Shown: one piece after another, positions 6,818 to 14,928 of the stretch
Numbering within the stretch: position 1 is the stretch's first letter
How the letters are laid out: each line of letters opens with the position of its first letter
Notes under the pieces: model-generated
Told to the model about the DNA's origin: nothing
Databases searched by the model: none
The model's input: the letters and a program-made list of their open reading frames with translations, nothing else
DNA from: a virus
IMG/VR virus record: IMGVR_UViG_3300037847_005438
Coordinates: 1 to 41,496 of that record
DNA length: 41,496 bases
Reading direction: 5' to 3' (one strand)
Program-made: the position numbers and the translations under genes

Positions 6818-8617
6818 TTATGTTGTTAATGGTATTTTTAATATTATTGTCATTGTTACAAATATTTCATCTGAACTGTTTGCGCTACTACCCATTATTG
6901 CTGGTAGCAAAGCATCACCTGCTGTTACTGCTAAATTTGCTGTATTAGAAACTAATTTACAGGGACCTTTAAAACTGTGATTACTAGTTCCGTCAGCACC
7001 TCCTGAAGACTCTGCTTCATCAGCCGTAGCAACGCATCTTAAAGTAAATTCGTTTACAGCGGCTGTATTACCATAATCTATACCAGTTGTATTAGTACCA
7101 CTTGTAGTAGATCCATCAGCGTGAAATAATCCAGCCTTAAAAGTGTTATCGTTGTTAGCGTTTCTACCATGCGCATGAAAACCTACTAAAATTCCAGTAT
7201 GAGGTATTACAAGAGAGTTAACAGCATGTAACCTTGAAAGTGTGTATGTGGTGGTACCAGTTGAAGTAGCTGTTATACCACTATCATTGTTCCAGTCTTC
7301 TTCATATATACCTTTAGTAGTATTAGGTAACATCCACTCTGGATTATTACTACCATCTCTAGTTGGTACAGCGCTAGCACTCCAAACCATATAAGCGTAG
7401 CTATATCTTAAATCAACATGTGATTTTAAACCAGCTGGTGTTACAGCTCTAGCTGTATCAGTACCTGTATCAGCCTCACCTGTAGTTGCTAACTCTACAA
7501 TACCCGCATTTGAATCTGTTGCTGTTTCCCCAGCTATAGTAACAGTTGTACCACTAACGCTTGTATCTACGCCAGCACCACCAGCTATAGTAAAATCAGC
7601 ACTACCAGAACTAACTGTAGCAGTGTTAGTATCATCTGCCGTAAGTCTAACACCTGTTATATCACCACTACCAGCTAACGATTGTATTCTATCATTTATA
7701 GCGGCAGATGTCATTAATGAAGTATCGTTATCAGCAAATGATTCAGAAGAAGTTTGAATAGCCTCAACACTCACACTATCTAAACCTAAAGTTGTTATAC
7801 CAGTAACACTACCACCATCTACGGTAACTGTACCATCTAAAAGTATATTATTACCAGCAAGTGGTTCTAGTTTTATTTGACCGCTAGCATCAAGCGTTAT
7901 ATCACCATCAGCTGCTATTTCAAAATTAGCAATTTTATCATCACCAGAATTTACACTATCGACTGTTGTTAATAATGTTGCTCCACTTTCACCAACCGTT
8001 ATAGAACAAAAATCAGTTGTTCTGTTAGAATTAAGAAGTTTTAAATGGTTTCCTGGAGTGTTTATTTCAATTCCAGAAGTATTCGCAATGTCCGCTACAC
8101 CATCGGCTGCTACATTTAATACTAATCCTTTTTTTGTTATTGTACCTTGATTACTAGCAGAGTCTATATCTATTTGACTACCAATCATTGTAACAACACC
8201 GCTAGCATGGTTGTTTGCTGCATCAGCCATGTTTATACTTAAACCAGTGGTGGCACTAGTTTGTCCTGATGCTGTTATACCTGCTTTATCATAGTCTATA
8301 TCTAATAGTGTTTTTGTTGCTGTAGTAGTAAGAGCATCATCAACATCTAATCTTAAAGCTTTACCACTAGTCAAAGAGTCACAATTAATATAAACAGCTG
8401 CTGCCGTTGTTAAGCTCTGTGCTTTAACTCTTATAGCGTTAGCGGTAGTATTTGCAGCATCTATATCTAAAGCTACTTGATCAACATCATTATTATCTAT
8501 TAACAAAGCAGATGCACCAGAATCTGTAGCTGTAGTTATATCTACTACATCTGTAAAGAAAGACTTATTTCTAAACCTAGAAACTAAGTCATATATGTGT
8601 TGACCTATAAATTTCAT
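6818..8617 (-). CDS. Tail fibre / receptor-binding structural protein
   Basis: A 599-residue protein very rich in Thr, Ala, Ser, Gly and Asp with short repeated beta-strand units, typical of trimeric phage fibres. The N-terminus (MKFIGQHIYDLVSRFRN) is a form I associate with fibre proteins of uncultured marine phages and probably anchors it to the virion. Residues around 375-400 carry the fibre-type motif TGEADTGTDTARAVTPAGL. After that the composition changes to a more complex C-terminal domain (about 405-599) rich in aromatic and His residues, the likely receptor-binding tip. It sits between a small structural protein and the DUF5675 gene with gaps of one or two bases. Confidence 0.78.
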   Translation of the reverse strand: MKFIGQHIYDLVSRFRNKSFFTDVVDITTATDSGASALLIDNNDVDQVALDIDAANTTANAIRVKAQSLTTAAAVYINCDSLTSGKALRLDVDDALTTTATKTLLDIDYDKAGITASGQTSATTGLSINMADAANNHASGVVTMIGSQIDIDSASNQGTITKKGLVLNVAADGVADIANTSGIEINTPGNHLKLLNSNRTTDFCSITVGESGATLLTTVDSVNSGDDKIANFEIAADGDITLDASGQIKLEPLAGNNILLDGTVTVDGGSVTGITTLGLDSVSVEAIQTSSESFADNDTSLMTSAAINDRIQSLAGSGDITGVRLTADDTNTATVSSGSADFTIAGGAGVDTSVSGTTVTIAGETATDSNAGIVELATTGEADTGTDTARAVTPAGLKSHVDLRYSYAYMVWSASAVPTRDGSNNPEWMLPNTTKGIYEEDWNNDSGITATSTGTTTYTLSRLHAVNSLVIPHTGILVGFHAHGRNANNDNTFKAGLFHADGSTTSGTNTTGIDYGNTAAVNEFTLRCVATADEAESSGGADGTSNHSFKGPCKLVSNTANLAVTAGDALLPAIMGSSANSSDEIFVTMTIILKIPLTT

Positions 8618-8619
8618 TT

Positions 8620-8943
8620 TTACGAATTAATTAGAATATCTAAAGTATCAGAACTACCAACTATTGTATATAAACCGTATTTTTTAAAATTAACACTTAG
8701 TAGACTAGTATTGTCTAAAAGTAAAGATGTTTTTGCAGGTATAGCTATATTTTTTATTATATTAAATTTACCAGCAGTTGCACCCTCCGGTTCATCTTCA
8801 ATAAATAACGTTACAGTAGCATCGGCACTAGCGTGTGTATTTGTTATCATTATAGAACGTACAGTAGAATTATAAGTTCCAGGTTCTATTAACTCAACAG
8901 TTGTACCAGTTGATCCAGTAATATTATAATATTTACTCGCCAT
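8620..8943 (-). CDS. Small beta-rich virion protein
   Basis: A 107-residue, strand-rich protein with no signal peptide. The middle portion (SIMITNTHASADATVTLFI at about 30-48, then IKNIAIPAKTSLLLD) is the jelly-roll-like pattern common in small structural proteins of marine phages. It lies directly before the tail fibre in the transcript and after three paralogous small structural genes, so a decoration, fibre-base or tail accessory role is likely. It may be a distant relative of those paralogues, but the similarity is too weak to claim. Confidence 0.6.
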   Translation of the reverse strand: MASKYYNITGSTGTTVELIEPGTYNSTVRSIMITNTHASADATVTLFIEDEPEGATAGKFNIIKNIAIPAKTSLLLDNTSLLSVNFKKYGLYTIVGSSDTLDILINS

Positions 8944-8944
8944 T

Positions 8945-9415
8945 TTATTCGTAAAACACCATGTATTCTATAACCATACTGGTAGCTACACTAGGTTTTA
9001 CAAAAATATCATTTTCATCACTAGCTGCAGCCCATGGAATAATCATAAAATCACCAGCGTATAACCTACCAATCTCTACAGATCTTTCAGAAGAGTCAGC
9101 TACACTAAAATCTTCTTTTGAAGAACCAGTGCTTGCTTTACCTAAACCTATAGTAAAATACTCTGTAGAATCAGTATTTATGTTTTTTATGTATAATTTA
9201 GCTGCTTTATCAGCAGTTACATCTGCTACTGGAGCCGCTCCTACAGTTAATAGATCAACTTCATTTGTAGATGTTAATGTTTTTCTAGTAAGACCAGTTG
9301 CTTTATCTAGCCCAGTAGTAGAACCAGCTTTTGTCATTGTCATGGAGTTACTTACTGTCATGCCGTAACTACCAATATCACTATTAATATTTAATGTTGC
9401 GTTTATTGTTGCCAT
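8945..9415 (-). CDS. Small structural protein, paralogue 3 of 3
   Basis: A 156-residue beta-rich protein starting MATINATLNI. It shares with its two upstream neighbours an N-terminal pattern (short polar strand, a T-K-A-G-x-T-x-GL segment at about 29-36, then TGL), a central LYIKN strand, and a late IGRLYAGDF segment (about 116-124) before a final hydrophobic strand. The IGRLYAGDF segment is identical in the middle paralogue. A role as a virion decoration or tail component is inferred from position beside the tail fibre. Confidence 0.62.
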   Translation of the reverse strand: MATINATLNINSDIGSYGMTVSNSMTMTKAGSTTGLDKATGLTRKTLTSTNEVDLLTVGAAPVADVTADKAAKLYIKNINTDSTEYFTIGLGKASTGSSKEDFSVADSSERSVEIGRLYAGDFMIIPWAAASDENDIFVKPSVATSMVIEYMVFYE

Positions 9416-9443
9416 ATTTGTTTATTTATATTGTTAATTACTA

Positions 9444-9893
9444 TTATGAATCAGCAGATGTTGGTAAAGTTAAACCCTCGTGAAGACAAGTGTATTCTAC
9501 GTTTATACCAGCTGCCGCTGCTTCTGTTGATGGTGCTATTTCTATGTCAGCGTGTTGAGCTATTTGACTCCAAGGCATGAATAAAAAATCACCCGCATAT
9601 AACCTACCTATTTCTGTTGCTGCTATGGTCACGGTAATATAATGAGTTTCATCAGTAGCTTTATTACAAATATAAACCCATGATTGTTTGTTTTGTCCTG
9701 CTGGTGAAGCTGGTAGTACTGGAAATATATCTAACGAAGTTGTAGCTGTTAAATATATATAAGCCATACCTGTTGTTTCTTCTAAACCAACTGTTGTACC
9801 TGCTTTGTACAGTTCTTTTGTTGTTGATAACGACAAAGCGTCACCAACTAAGTCACTACTTTCTATAGAAAGTGAAGCTGTTGTTGTTGCCAT
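9444..9893 (-). CDS. Small structural protein, paralogue 2 of 3
   Basis: A 149-residue protein starting MATTTASLSIESSDLVGDAL, close to the start of the next gene upstream (MATTTATITLSSTDLLSD). It shares IGRLYAGDF (about 93-101) with paralogue 3 and has VYICNK where the others have LYIKN. C-terminal residues after the last strand (LTLPTSADS) are extra. The AT-only leader before its start (AATTAATAATT then ATG) is nearly the same as that of the neighbouring copy. Tandem duplication and divergence is the simplest explanation. Confidence 0.62.
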   Translation of the reverse strand: MATTTASLSIESSDLVGDALSLSTTKELYKAGTTVGLEETTGMAYIYLTATTSLDIFPVLPASPAGQNKQSWVYICNKATDETHYITVTIAATEIGRLYAGDFLFMPWSQIAQHADIEIAPSTEAAAAGINVEYTCLHEGLTLPTSADS

Positions 9894-9924
9894 AATTATT
9901 AATTTATTTAGTTATTGTTTATTT

Positions 9925-10344
9925 TTATTGATCTTGCCCTAAAACCATAAACTCTATAGTAGTAGGATTTGTTGTAGCGTAAGCTTTATAAGTCTTATCT
10001 CCATGCATAGGTATAAAACCCCAGTCACCTGCGTCTAACTGAAATTGTAAAGGATCTCCTGTGCTAGTATCGTCATATACAAATATTCTATTACCAGCTG
10101 TAGTGTCTAAATTTTTAATATACAAGTAAGGAATAGCAGCAAAATCATCCGCTGTATATAATGTTACTTGTCCACTAGCTGTACCTTTTGCCGTTGATAT
10201 TACTTTTTTTCTAGATAAACCTGTTGTATCTTCTATACCAGTTGCTGTTGTTGTTTTTGTTAGAGTTGCAGTAGACGTAAGAGCTAACTCATCTGATAAT
10301 AAATCAGTGCTACTTAACGTTATTGTTGCTGTTGTTGTCGCCAT
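9925..10344 (-). CDS. Small structural protein, paralogue 1 of 3
   Basis: A 139-residue beta-rich protein and the first of three tandem relatives in transcription order. It shows the shared N-terminus, the T-x-TGIEDTTGLSRKK segment (about 33-47), a YLYIKNLDT strand (about 88-96), an AGDWGFIP turn (about 119-126) in the place of AGDF in the others, and a final hydrophobic strand ending IEFMVLG. No signal peptide. It lies seven bases after the T9SS-type gene's stop. Likely a virion surface or tail-associated protein. Confidence 0.62.
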   Translation of the reverse strand: MATTTATITLSSTDLLSDELALTSTATLTKTTTATGIEDTTGLSRKKVISTAKGTASGQVTLYTADDFAAIPYLYIKNLDTTAGNRIFVYDDTSTGDPLQFQLDAGDWGFIPMHGDKTYKAYATTNPTTIEFMVLGQDQ

Positions 10345-10350
10345 AATTAT

Positions 10351-12936
10351 TTATTTTATTATTTTTCTTTGTACTGTTCCATCGTTATATATATAAAACA
10401 GAACTTGATTTTTAATTTCTTTTGTAGGTCTTCCTAATAAATCTGTTATTGTTACTAATTTTTTAACCTCTCTTTTTAACAATGGTCCAGACCAACCATC
10501 ATAACAATGATTGTACGTAGCTTGACATATTGTATCCCACTCATTTTCGCAGCAATAATCATCTACTGATAATACCCAGGCATAACAAGGATCGTTTAAC
10601 CAGTAAGGTATACCCGGCCCAGTTATACACTCAGCATCATATAAACAAGATAAACTATCGTTTACGTTTGCTGTTTCGTCATAGTTATATGCGTTAACAT
10701 CCATACATCCTTCAACCACAGATATACACGAACCATTGTCAGTATTAGCCATTGGATCATAGTTAAAAGCAGTACTATCCATACAACCGTAAATATAAGC
10801 AATACAACTAAAATCTTCCGTATTTGCTTGTGGATTATAATTAAGCATGCTAGGATCAGTACAGCCATAAATAAACGGTATACAAGAGTTGTTGTCAGCA
10901 TTAGCAAGAGGATTAAAATTAAACATAGTTGAGTCTGTACAACCAAAAACATAAGGTTCACAACTACCATCATCAGCGTTAGCTAGTGGATTGTAATTAA
11001 ACATTGTAGGATCAGTACAACCATACAAATATGCTATACACGTATCTGGTGTATTAGCATTAGGATTATAATTGAAAGCTAAAGGTTGCATACATCCATA
11101 AATAACAGGTATACATCCACTATTATCTACATTAGCAGTTGAATCATAATTAAACGCTGTAGAGTCCATACAGCCAAATACAGCTATATCTATACATGAG
11201 CCATCATCAACACCAGCTATATAACCTTGTGTGTAATATTGTAAATATCCTGGATTAGTACAACCAGGATTATAATAACAAGTATCATTAGTATTTGCTA
11301 AAGCGTTATAGTTATAAGCTAAAGTGTCCATACAACCTAAAACTACAGGCACACACTCAACACCACAAAAAGGATAAGCTTCATATATGTCTAATTCACT
11401 TCTATAATGTCTTAATTTATTTTCATTTGGACCAGGCCAAGGGTTATTACCTTCATATATTATAGTCCCATAACTATTTTCTACTTTAAATGAATTTTGT
11501 ATTGTTTGTATATCTAATTGTTGTGCGTTTTGTTGAGGTGTAGGTATTTCAAAGTAGTAAAAATAAACTTCATCATTAGAATTAAGATTTAAAGCAAATG
11601 TATCAGAATATATACCGTTTTGATTTATTCTAAACTGCCACAATGAATCACCTTGTTCAACACCTAACCAACAAGCACCCCATGAATCACCACCATCATC
11701 ATATAGTATTAAATCATAAGTACAAGGTGAAGTTCTTAACATGCGATCTGCATTAGGATCGTAATTAAAAGCAGCTGGATCTGTACAGCCATAAGTAGCT
11801 AATGTAACACAACTACCATCATCAACAGTAGCTAGCGAATCATATTCTAAGTAACTAGGTGTTGTGCAACCATATATTATAGTGTCATTATTACATTGAT
11901 CGGATATATAAGGGTTAGAAGAATCTGTATAACCAAAATTAGGTGGATTTAAATAAAATATTGTATCTTCACAATCTATATTTGTAACTAAGCAACTTCC
12001 AACTACTGAACCACCACCTATACCATCTCCATAGGTATCATTAATAGTAAAAACTATTGTGTCACCTACAGGTATACAAACTTGTGTGTGTATTGTTTGG
12101 CCCGTTTGTGTGTAATTGTAAGTTCCAGATGGTACAGAATATATTATATTTCCATTAGCAGTAACATCCCAAGATGTTTCACTTGGCCAATTATCTAATT
12201 TTATAGCTACATCAATCAAAGACTCAGTAGAATCACAATTAATATCTTGTATACAGCTACTGTCATCTACGTTAGCCCAAGGATTATAATTTGTAGCCGC
12301 AGGATCTGTACAACCAAAATAATAAATACAACTACCATTATCATGGGTAGCTAATGGGTCATAGTTAGAGGACACTGTATCTGTACAACCGTATACAACT
12401 GTATATGGATTACTAATCATTATATCATCTATACATATATCGCTAGTATAACTAGATCCTGTTATAGCTTTAAATTTTATTTTAAAAGGTGTTATTGGCG
12501 TTATTGGATAATAAGCTAATTTCCATTGATCTCCTTGATTTCCAGATATAGTGTCTAAAGCGGTGTAACCACTAGAATCTACTATGCCAACCTCTAAATC
12601 ACCCATAGCAGCACCATACATATGATACCAAAACGATAAAACTTTACCAGGTGTTTGTGATATATCAAACATTGGTGTATATATCGTAAAAACTTTACCA
12701 CCATAGTTTTGACCAGAAGATTCTACATAAAAATAAATACCACTACCTGTTGTGTGATCTCCAGATGGTCCAGTGTTAAAAGAACTTGTTGGTCCCTGCA
12801 TTAACCACCAATCACCAAAATCATTAGCATCTTGCTCCAAAGCAATACCATTTTCAAAATCATAAATCCAAGGAAACTGATTTATTTGTGAAAAGCTAAA
12901 TATAGGTAATAATAATAGTAGTAATAATTTTTTCAT
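10351..12936 (-). CDS. T9SS-secreted, repeat-rich adhesin-like protein with MAM-like domain
   Basis: An 861-residue exported protein with these parts: signal peptide 1-17 (MKK, Leu-rich, ending FSQ); a MAM/jelly-roll-like domain about 24-175 ending DDIMISN; thirteen Cys-containing repeats of about 23 residues, with a GC-T/M-D-P-x-A-x-NYNP half and an AN-x-DDGSC half, in groups at 182-229, 355-405 and 533-765; two inserted domains of the kind found in secreted Bacteroidetes proteins (about 234-325 with DTYGDGIGG, and 405-520); a Cys-rich block 784-811 (C-x(10)-CC...C...C); and a C-terminal 824-861 T9SS type A sorting domain (TDLLGRPTK...FYIYNDGTVQRK). Acidic D/N-rich turns in the repeats may bind calcium. 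Such proteins are normally carried through the host T9SS to the cell surface. This is a host-type gene in the middle of phage late genes and probably acquired. Adhesion or surface modification is inferred. Confidence 0.88.
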   Translation of the reverse strand: MKKLLLLLLLPIFSFSQINQFPWIYDFENGIALEQDANDFGDWWLMQGPTSSFNTGPSGDHTTGSGIYFYVESSGQNYGGKVFTIYTPMFDISQTPGKVLSFWYHMYGAAMGDLEVGIVDSSGYTALDTISGNQGDQWKLAYYPITPITPFKIKFKAITGSSYTSDICIDDIMISNPYTVVYGCTDTVSSNYDPLATHDNGSCIYYFGCTDPAATNYNPWANVDDSSCIQDINCDSTESLIDVAIKLDNWPSETSWDVTANGNIIYSVPSGTYNYTQTGQTIHTQVCIPVGDTIVFTINDTYGDGIGGGSVVGSCLVTNIDCEDTIFYLNPPNFGYTDSSNPYISDQCNNDTIIYGCTTPSYLEYDSLATVDDGSCVTLATYGCTDPAAFNYDPNADRMLRTSPCTYDLILYDDGGDSWGACWLGVEQGDSLWQFRINQNGIYSDTFALNLNSNDEVYFYYFEIPTPQQNAQQLDIQTIQNSFKVENSYGTIIYEGNNPWPGPNENKLRHYRSELDIYEAYPFCGVECVPVVLGCMDTLAYNYNALANTNDTCYYNPGCTNPGYLQYYTQGYIAGVDDGSCIDIAVFGCMDSTAFNYDSTANVDNSGCIPVIYGCMQPLAFNYNPNANTPDTCIAYLYGCTDPTMFNYNPLANADDGSCEPYVFGCTDSTMFNFNPLANADNNSCIPFIYGCTDPSMLNYNPQANTEDFSCIAYIYGCMDSTAFNYDPMANTDNGSCISVVEGCMDVNAYNYDETANVNDSLSCLYDAECITGPGIPYWLNDPCYAWVLSVDDYCCENEWDTICQATYNHCYDGWSGPLLKREVKKLVTITDLLGRPTKEIKNQVLFYIYNDGTVQRKIIK

Positions 12937-12944
12937 TTTATTTT

Positions 12945-13031
12945 TTATTTACAACAGTTTTTAGCACATAAATTAAAACATAATTTACCAAAAGTAATTT
13001 TACATATAAGTTTACAAATTTTTTCTTTCAT
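12945..13031 (-). CDS. Cys-rich 28-residue micro-ORF
   Basis: Short open frame that exactly fills the only roughly 100-base gap in this part of the operon. ATG at 13029-13031, TAA at 12945-12947, 28 residues. It has six Cys (6, 10, 18, 22, 26, 27) and eight Lys, starting MKEKICKLICK. The leader AAATAAAATTATT before ATG is the same style as those of neighbouring genes, and the stop lies 8 bases before the next start. No family is recognised. It might be a metal-binding or disulfide-linked peptide, or a chance ORF. The Cys content in so short a frame argues mildly for selection. Confidence 0.42.
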   Translation of the reverse strand: MKEKICKLICKITFGKLCFNLCAKNCCK

Positions 13032-13038
13032 AATAATT

Positions 13039-13410
13039 TTATTTTTCTCCACATTTTTTTGAAGGGTTATTTACTTGTCTCCAGTCTTCTTTTTGAAACC
13101 AATCGCGCAACGTAGCGCCTTTTTTACGAGCACCTTTTACGTTTGTTTTTGAAGAGCGTCTATACTTACCAGCTTTACCAGCTTTTTGTTTAGCGTTAAC
13201 AAGTCTTTGTCTTTCAGATTTACTCATCGCGTCTATTTTTGCTTTTGGTAAGCATGTTTTACGAGTACCACCACCTTTTTGTTTTTTAGCTATAGGAGAT
13301 GATTTACGACAACTACCTTTAGCTCCTTTTTTAGTACCAGGTACACGCTCATATCCTTCCCAACAAGGCAATGGACTATTCTTAACAAACTTAGACTTAA
13401 TGTCGTACAC
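13039..13410 (-). CDS. Basic Lys-rich small protein (DUF5872-like)
   Basis: A 123-residue, strongly basic protein. N-terminal motif PCWEGYERVPGTKKGAKGSC (about 15-34) is one I associate with small proteins of large DNA viruses and marine phages. The C-terminal half (SKTNVKGARKKGATLRDWF then DWRQVNNP) resembles DUF5872-type segments. Four Cys are present (16, 34, 53, 120). The start is a GTG overlapping the previous stop as TAGTG; no earlier ATG in frame preserves the motif. Function unknown; DNA binding or packaging inside the virion is plausible from charge alone. Confidence 0.65.
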   Translation of the reverse strand: MYDIKSKFVKNSPLPCWEGYERVPGTKKGAKGSCRKSSPIAKKQKGGGTRKTCLPKAKIDAMSKSERQRLVNAKQKAGKAGKYRRSSKTNVKGARKKGATLRDWFQKEDWRQVNNPSKKCGEK

Positions 13411-13703
13411 TACTTCTTTTTCATTTTCATACCAGCAACTTTTTTCATCATTACCGCTGCTTTTTTCATCATCATACCTGATTTTTTAAGTTTCATTGCT
13501 GATTCTTTTTTAAGCTTCATAGCAGCTTTTTTCATAGTCATAGCTGAATCTTTCATTTTTTTCATTGTAGCTGGAGATGCTAATATTTTTTTCTTTAATT
13601 CTTCTGGTAAATTTTTTTGTTTACCAACTAAAGGTTTTTTTACTGGTGATTTTTTAGCCATTTTCATAGCTGTTTTTTTCATTTTTGCAGGTGCTTTTTT
13701 CAT
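13410..13703 (-). CDS. Lys/Met/Ala-rich histone-like low-complexity protein
   Basis: A 97-residue protein made almost entirely of Lys, Met and Ala in short imperfect repeats (MKKAAM, MKLKK, MMMKKAA), with one ordinary segment around 26-45 (GKQKNLPEELKKKILASP). This composition resembles Lys/Ala-rich tails of histone H1-like proteins and would bind nucleic acid without sequence preference. The repeats could form Met-lined amphipathic helices. It overlaps the next gene's GTG start. It could condense DNA in the capsid or host nucleoid; no enzyme motif is present. Such low-complexity sequence can also arise by slippage. Confidence 0.6.
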   Translation of the reverse strand: MKKAPAKMKKTAMKMAKKSPVKKPLVGKQKNLPEELKKKILASPATMKKMKDSAMTMKKAAMKLKKESAMKLKKSGMMMKKAAVMMKKVAGMKMKKK

Positions 13704-13705
13704 TT

Positions 13706-14236
13706 TTAAATACTGTTTTTTATATGTTTATACATTGAGTTACCTAATTCTTCGCCCATCTTACTGTCTGACTTATAGTGAGCGCGGGCAACTCTACGAC
13801 TATAAGAAATGTTTTTTGCTGTAGCCATAAATCCTTTTCTTGATCTAGGATATTTATCGCTTAAATAATTACCTATTAAAAAACCTTGAACAGAATGTCC
13901 TGATGGATAAGAAGGTGTTTTCATAGATTTCATAACAAAAGCTGATAGCTTTTTATCAAGTTCATAAGGTCTTTTTCTATTATGATGTTTCTTTAACTCT
14001 AATATCACAGGTGCTGACTCTTTTATAAGTTTTGCAGCAATGTTTTTATCATAATCTTTTATACCTTGTTCTTCAGCTGTTTTTTTAAATGCAGCTTCTA
14101 TATTATCATAATCTTTTACAAACTTTTTATTTAAAGGTATTTTTTTAAGCTCATTTATTTCTGTACGAGTAGTGTAACCACTGTCAACTGGTGGTTTCTT
14201 TTTTTTAAACGGCTTTGTGTCAAAGTCTTTAAACAT
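13706..14236 (-). CDS. PAP2-family acid phosphatase
   Basis: A 176-residue protein with the three signature motifs of the PAP2/class A phosphatase superfamily in order: K82-x6-R89-P90, P111-S-G-H114, and S146-R147-x5-H153-x3-D157. All catalytic residues are present, so it should be active. Members remove phosphate from lipids, phosphomonoesters or lipid-linked carriers. No signal peptide and no clear membrane helix is seen, and the N-terminus is rich in Lys, so a soluble enzyme is likely. It starts on the last base of the previous stop (TAATG). Targets cannot be read from the sequence: lipid A or undecaprenyl carriers, or phosphate scavenging in P-poor sea water, are possible. Confidence 0.85.
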   Translation of the reverse strand: MFKDFDTKPFKKKKPPVDSGYTTRTEINELKKIPLNKKFVKDYDNIEAAFKKTAEEQGIKDYDKNIAAKLIKESAPVILELKKHHNRKRPYELDKKLSAFVMKSMKTPSYPSGHSVQGFLIGNYLSDKYPRSRKGFMATAKNISYSRRVARAHYKSDSKMGEELGNSMYKHIKNSI

Positions 14237-14496
14237 TATTTTTTCTTTTTACCGCCACCAAATTTACCTGGACCACCAGCTCTAGTACATCTTACACCCC
14301 AACCAGAAGCATAAGCACTAGGCCATACTTTAAACTTACGTTTAGCAGCAGCTTTGCACGCTGCAGATATTTTTTTTAAAGCAGAACTTTTTGTCATTTT
14401 AAAACTAGTAATTTTCATTTTGTTTGGATTACCTTTACCACCGTCTGCCTTACTAGCATGTACAGCTTTTCTTTGTGCGTCACTTACGTATCCCAT
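14236..14496 (-). CDS. Basic small protein, conserved viral type (WPSAYASGWG motif)
   Basis: An 86-residue protein when begun at the ATG at 14494-14496. I prefer this start to the longer one at 14550 because it has the AT-rich leader shared by neighbours and avoids overlapping the previous gene. It begins MGYVSDAQRKAVHASKADGG and later has KRKFKVWPSAYASGWGVRC (about 53-71), ending in Gly/Lys-rich residues. Both patterns recur in small proteins of marine phages and large DNA viruses (DUF5872-like). No catalytic motif is evident. The two Cys and high charge fit a nucleic-acid-associated protein, but function is unknown. Confidence 0.68.
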   Translation of the reverse strand: MGYVSDAQRKAVHASKADGGKGNPNKMKITSFKMTKSSALKKISAACKAAAKRKFKVWPSAYASGWGVRCTRAGGPGKFGGGKKKK

Positions 14497-14509
14497 AATT
14501 ATTATTTTT

Positions 14510-14926
14510 TTAACATTTCCATCTACGTCTAGCGGCTCTACCTCTTTCACCGGTCCAACCTTTTGATCTAGCGCAGAACGACTTTCTTCTTTTTGCGGCT
14601 TTACTACCTGGTTTAACTTTTCCTGTTACAGCTGTTTTAAGCTTACTTCCAGGGTTTTTACGCCTATATTCTTTAACTCCTTTAGCGGTCATCCCAGCGC
14701 CTTCCTTGACTGTTCTAAAGTTACGACCTTTACCTTTTGTAGTTTTTCTAGGTTCGTTACTCTTTTTTCTTTTTCTTTTTCTTTTCTCTAATGGCGAATC
14801 CATTTCAAAAATAGGATCTCCATCATTTCTACGCCTACCACAACTAGTTACAGCAAAAGGATTGTTCTTTTGAACATAACCTTCTGTTTTTTTAAACATA
14901 CTATTTTGTTTTTCTGATCCTGGCAT
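14510..14926 (-). CDS. Basic protein with DUF6321-like domain
   Basis: A 138-residue Arg/Lys-rich protein. The C-terminal half (about 79-138: MTAKGVKEYRRKNPGSKLK, AVTGK, then AAKRRKSFCARSKGW and RAARRRWKC) matches a small domain that I recall as DUF6321 from viruses and phages. The first half holds a highly basic stretch at about 48-70. The conserved Cys in SFCAR and at the C-terminus are notable. It lies between the thioredoxin-fold gene and another basic protein. A structural or nucleic-acid-binding role is inferred, nothing more. Confidence 0.68.
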   Translation of the reverse strand: MPGSEKQNSMFKKTEGYVQKNNPFAVTSCGRRRNDGDPIFEMDSPLEKRKRKRKKSNEPRKTTKGKGRNFRTVKEGAGMTAKGVKEYRRKNPGSKLKTAVTGKVKPGSKAAKRRKSFCARSKGWTGERGRAARRRWKC

Positions 14927-14928
14927 AA

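Noticed and set aside
8597-9368. + strand frames within the small structural genes
   Set aside because: The - strand proteins form a paralogous, tightly packed set; the + strand frames are complementary shadows.
10662-10973. - strand frame 10662-10973 within the T9SS-type gene
   Set aside because: Alternate frame of the repeat region; the repeated DNA keeps it open by periodicity.
10640-12400. CRISPR array or simple DNA satellite in the repeated region
   Set aside because: The repetition is a protein-level Cys repeat with variable codons; there are no constant repeats with unique spacers.
14496-14550. Longer start for the WPSAYASGWG-type protein
   Set aside because: The extra residues overlap the previous gene and lack the conserved MGYVSDAQRK beginning; the ATG at 14494-14496 has the usual AT-rich leader.
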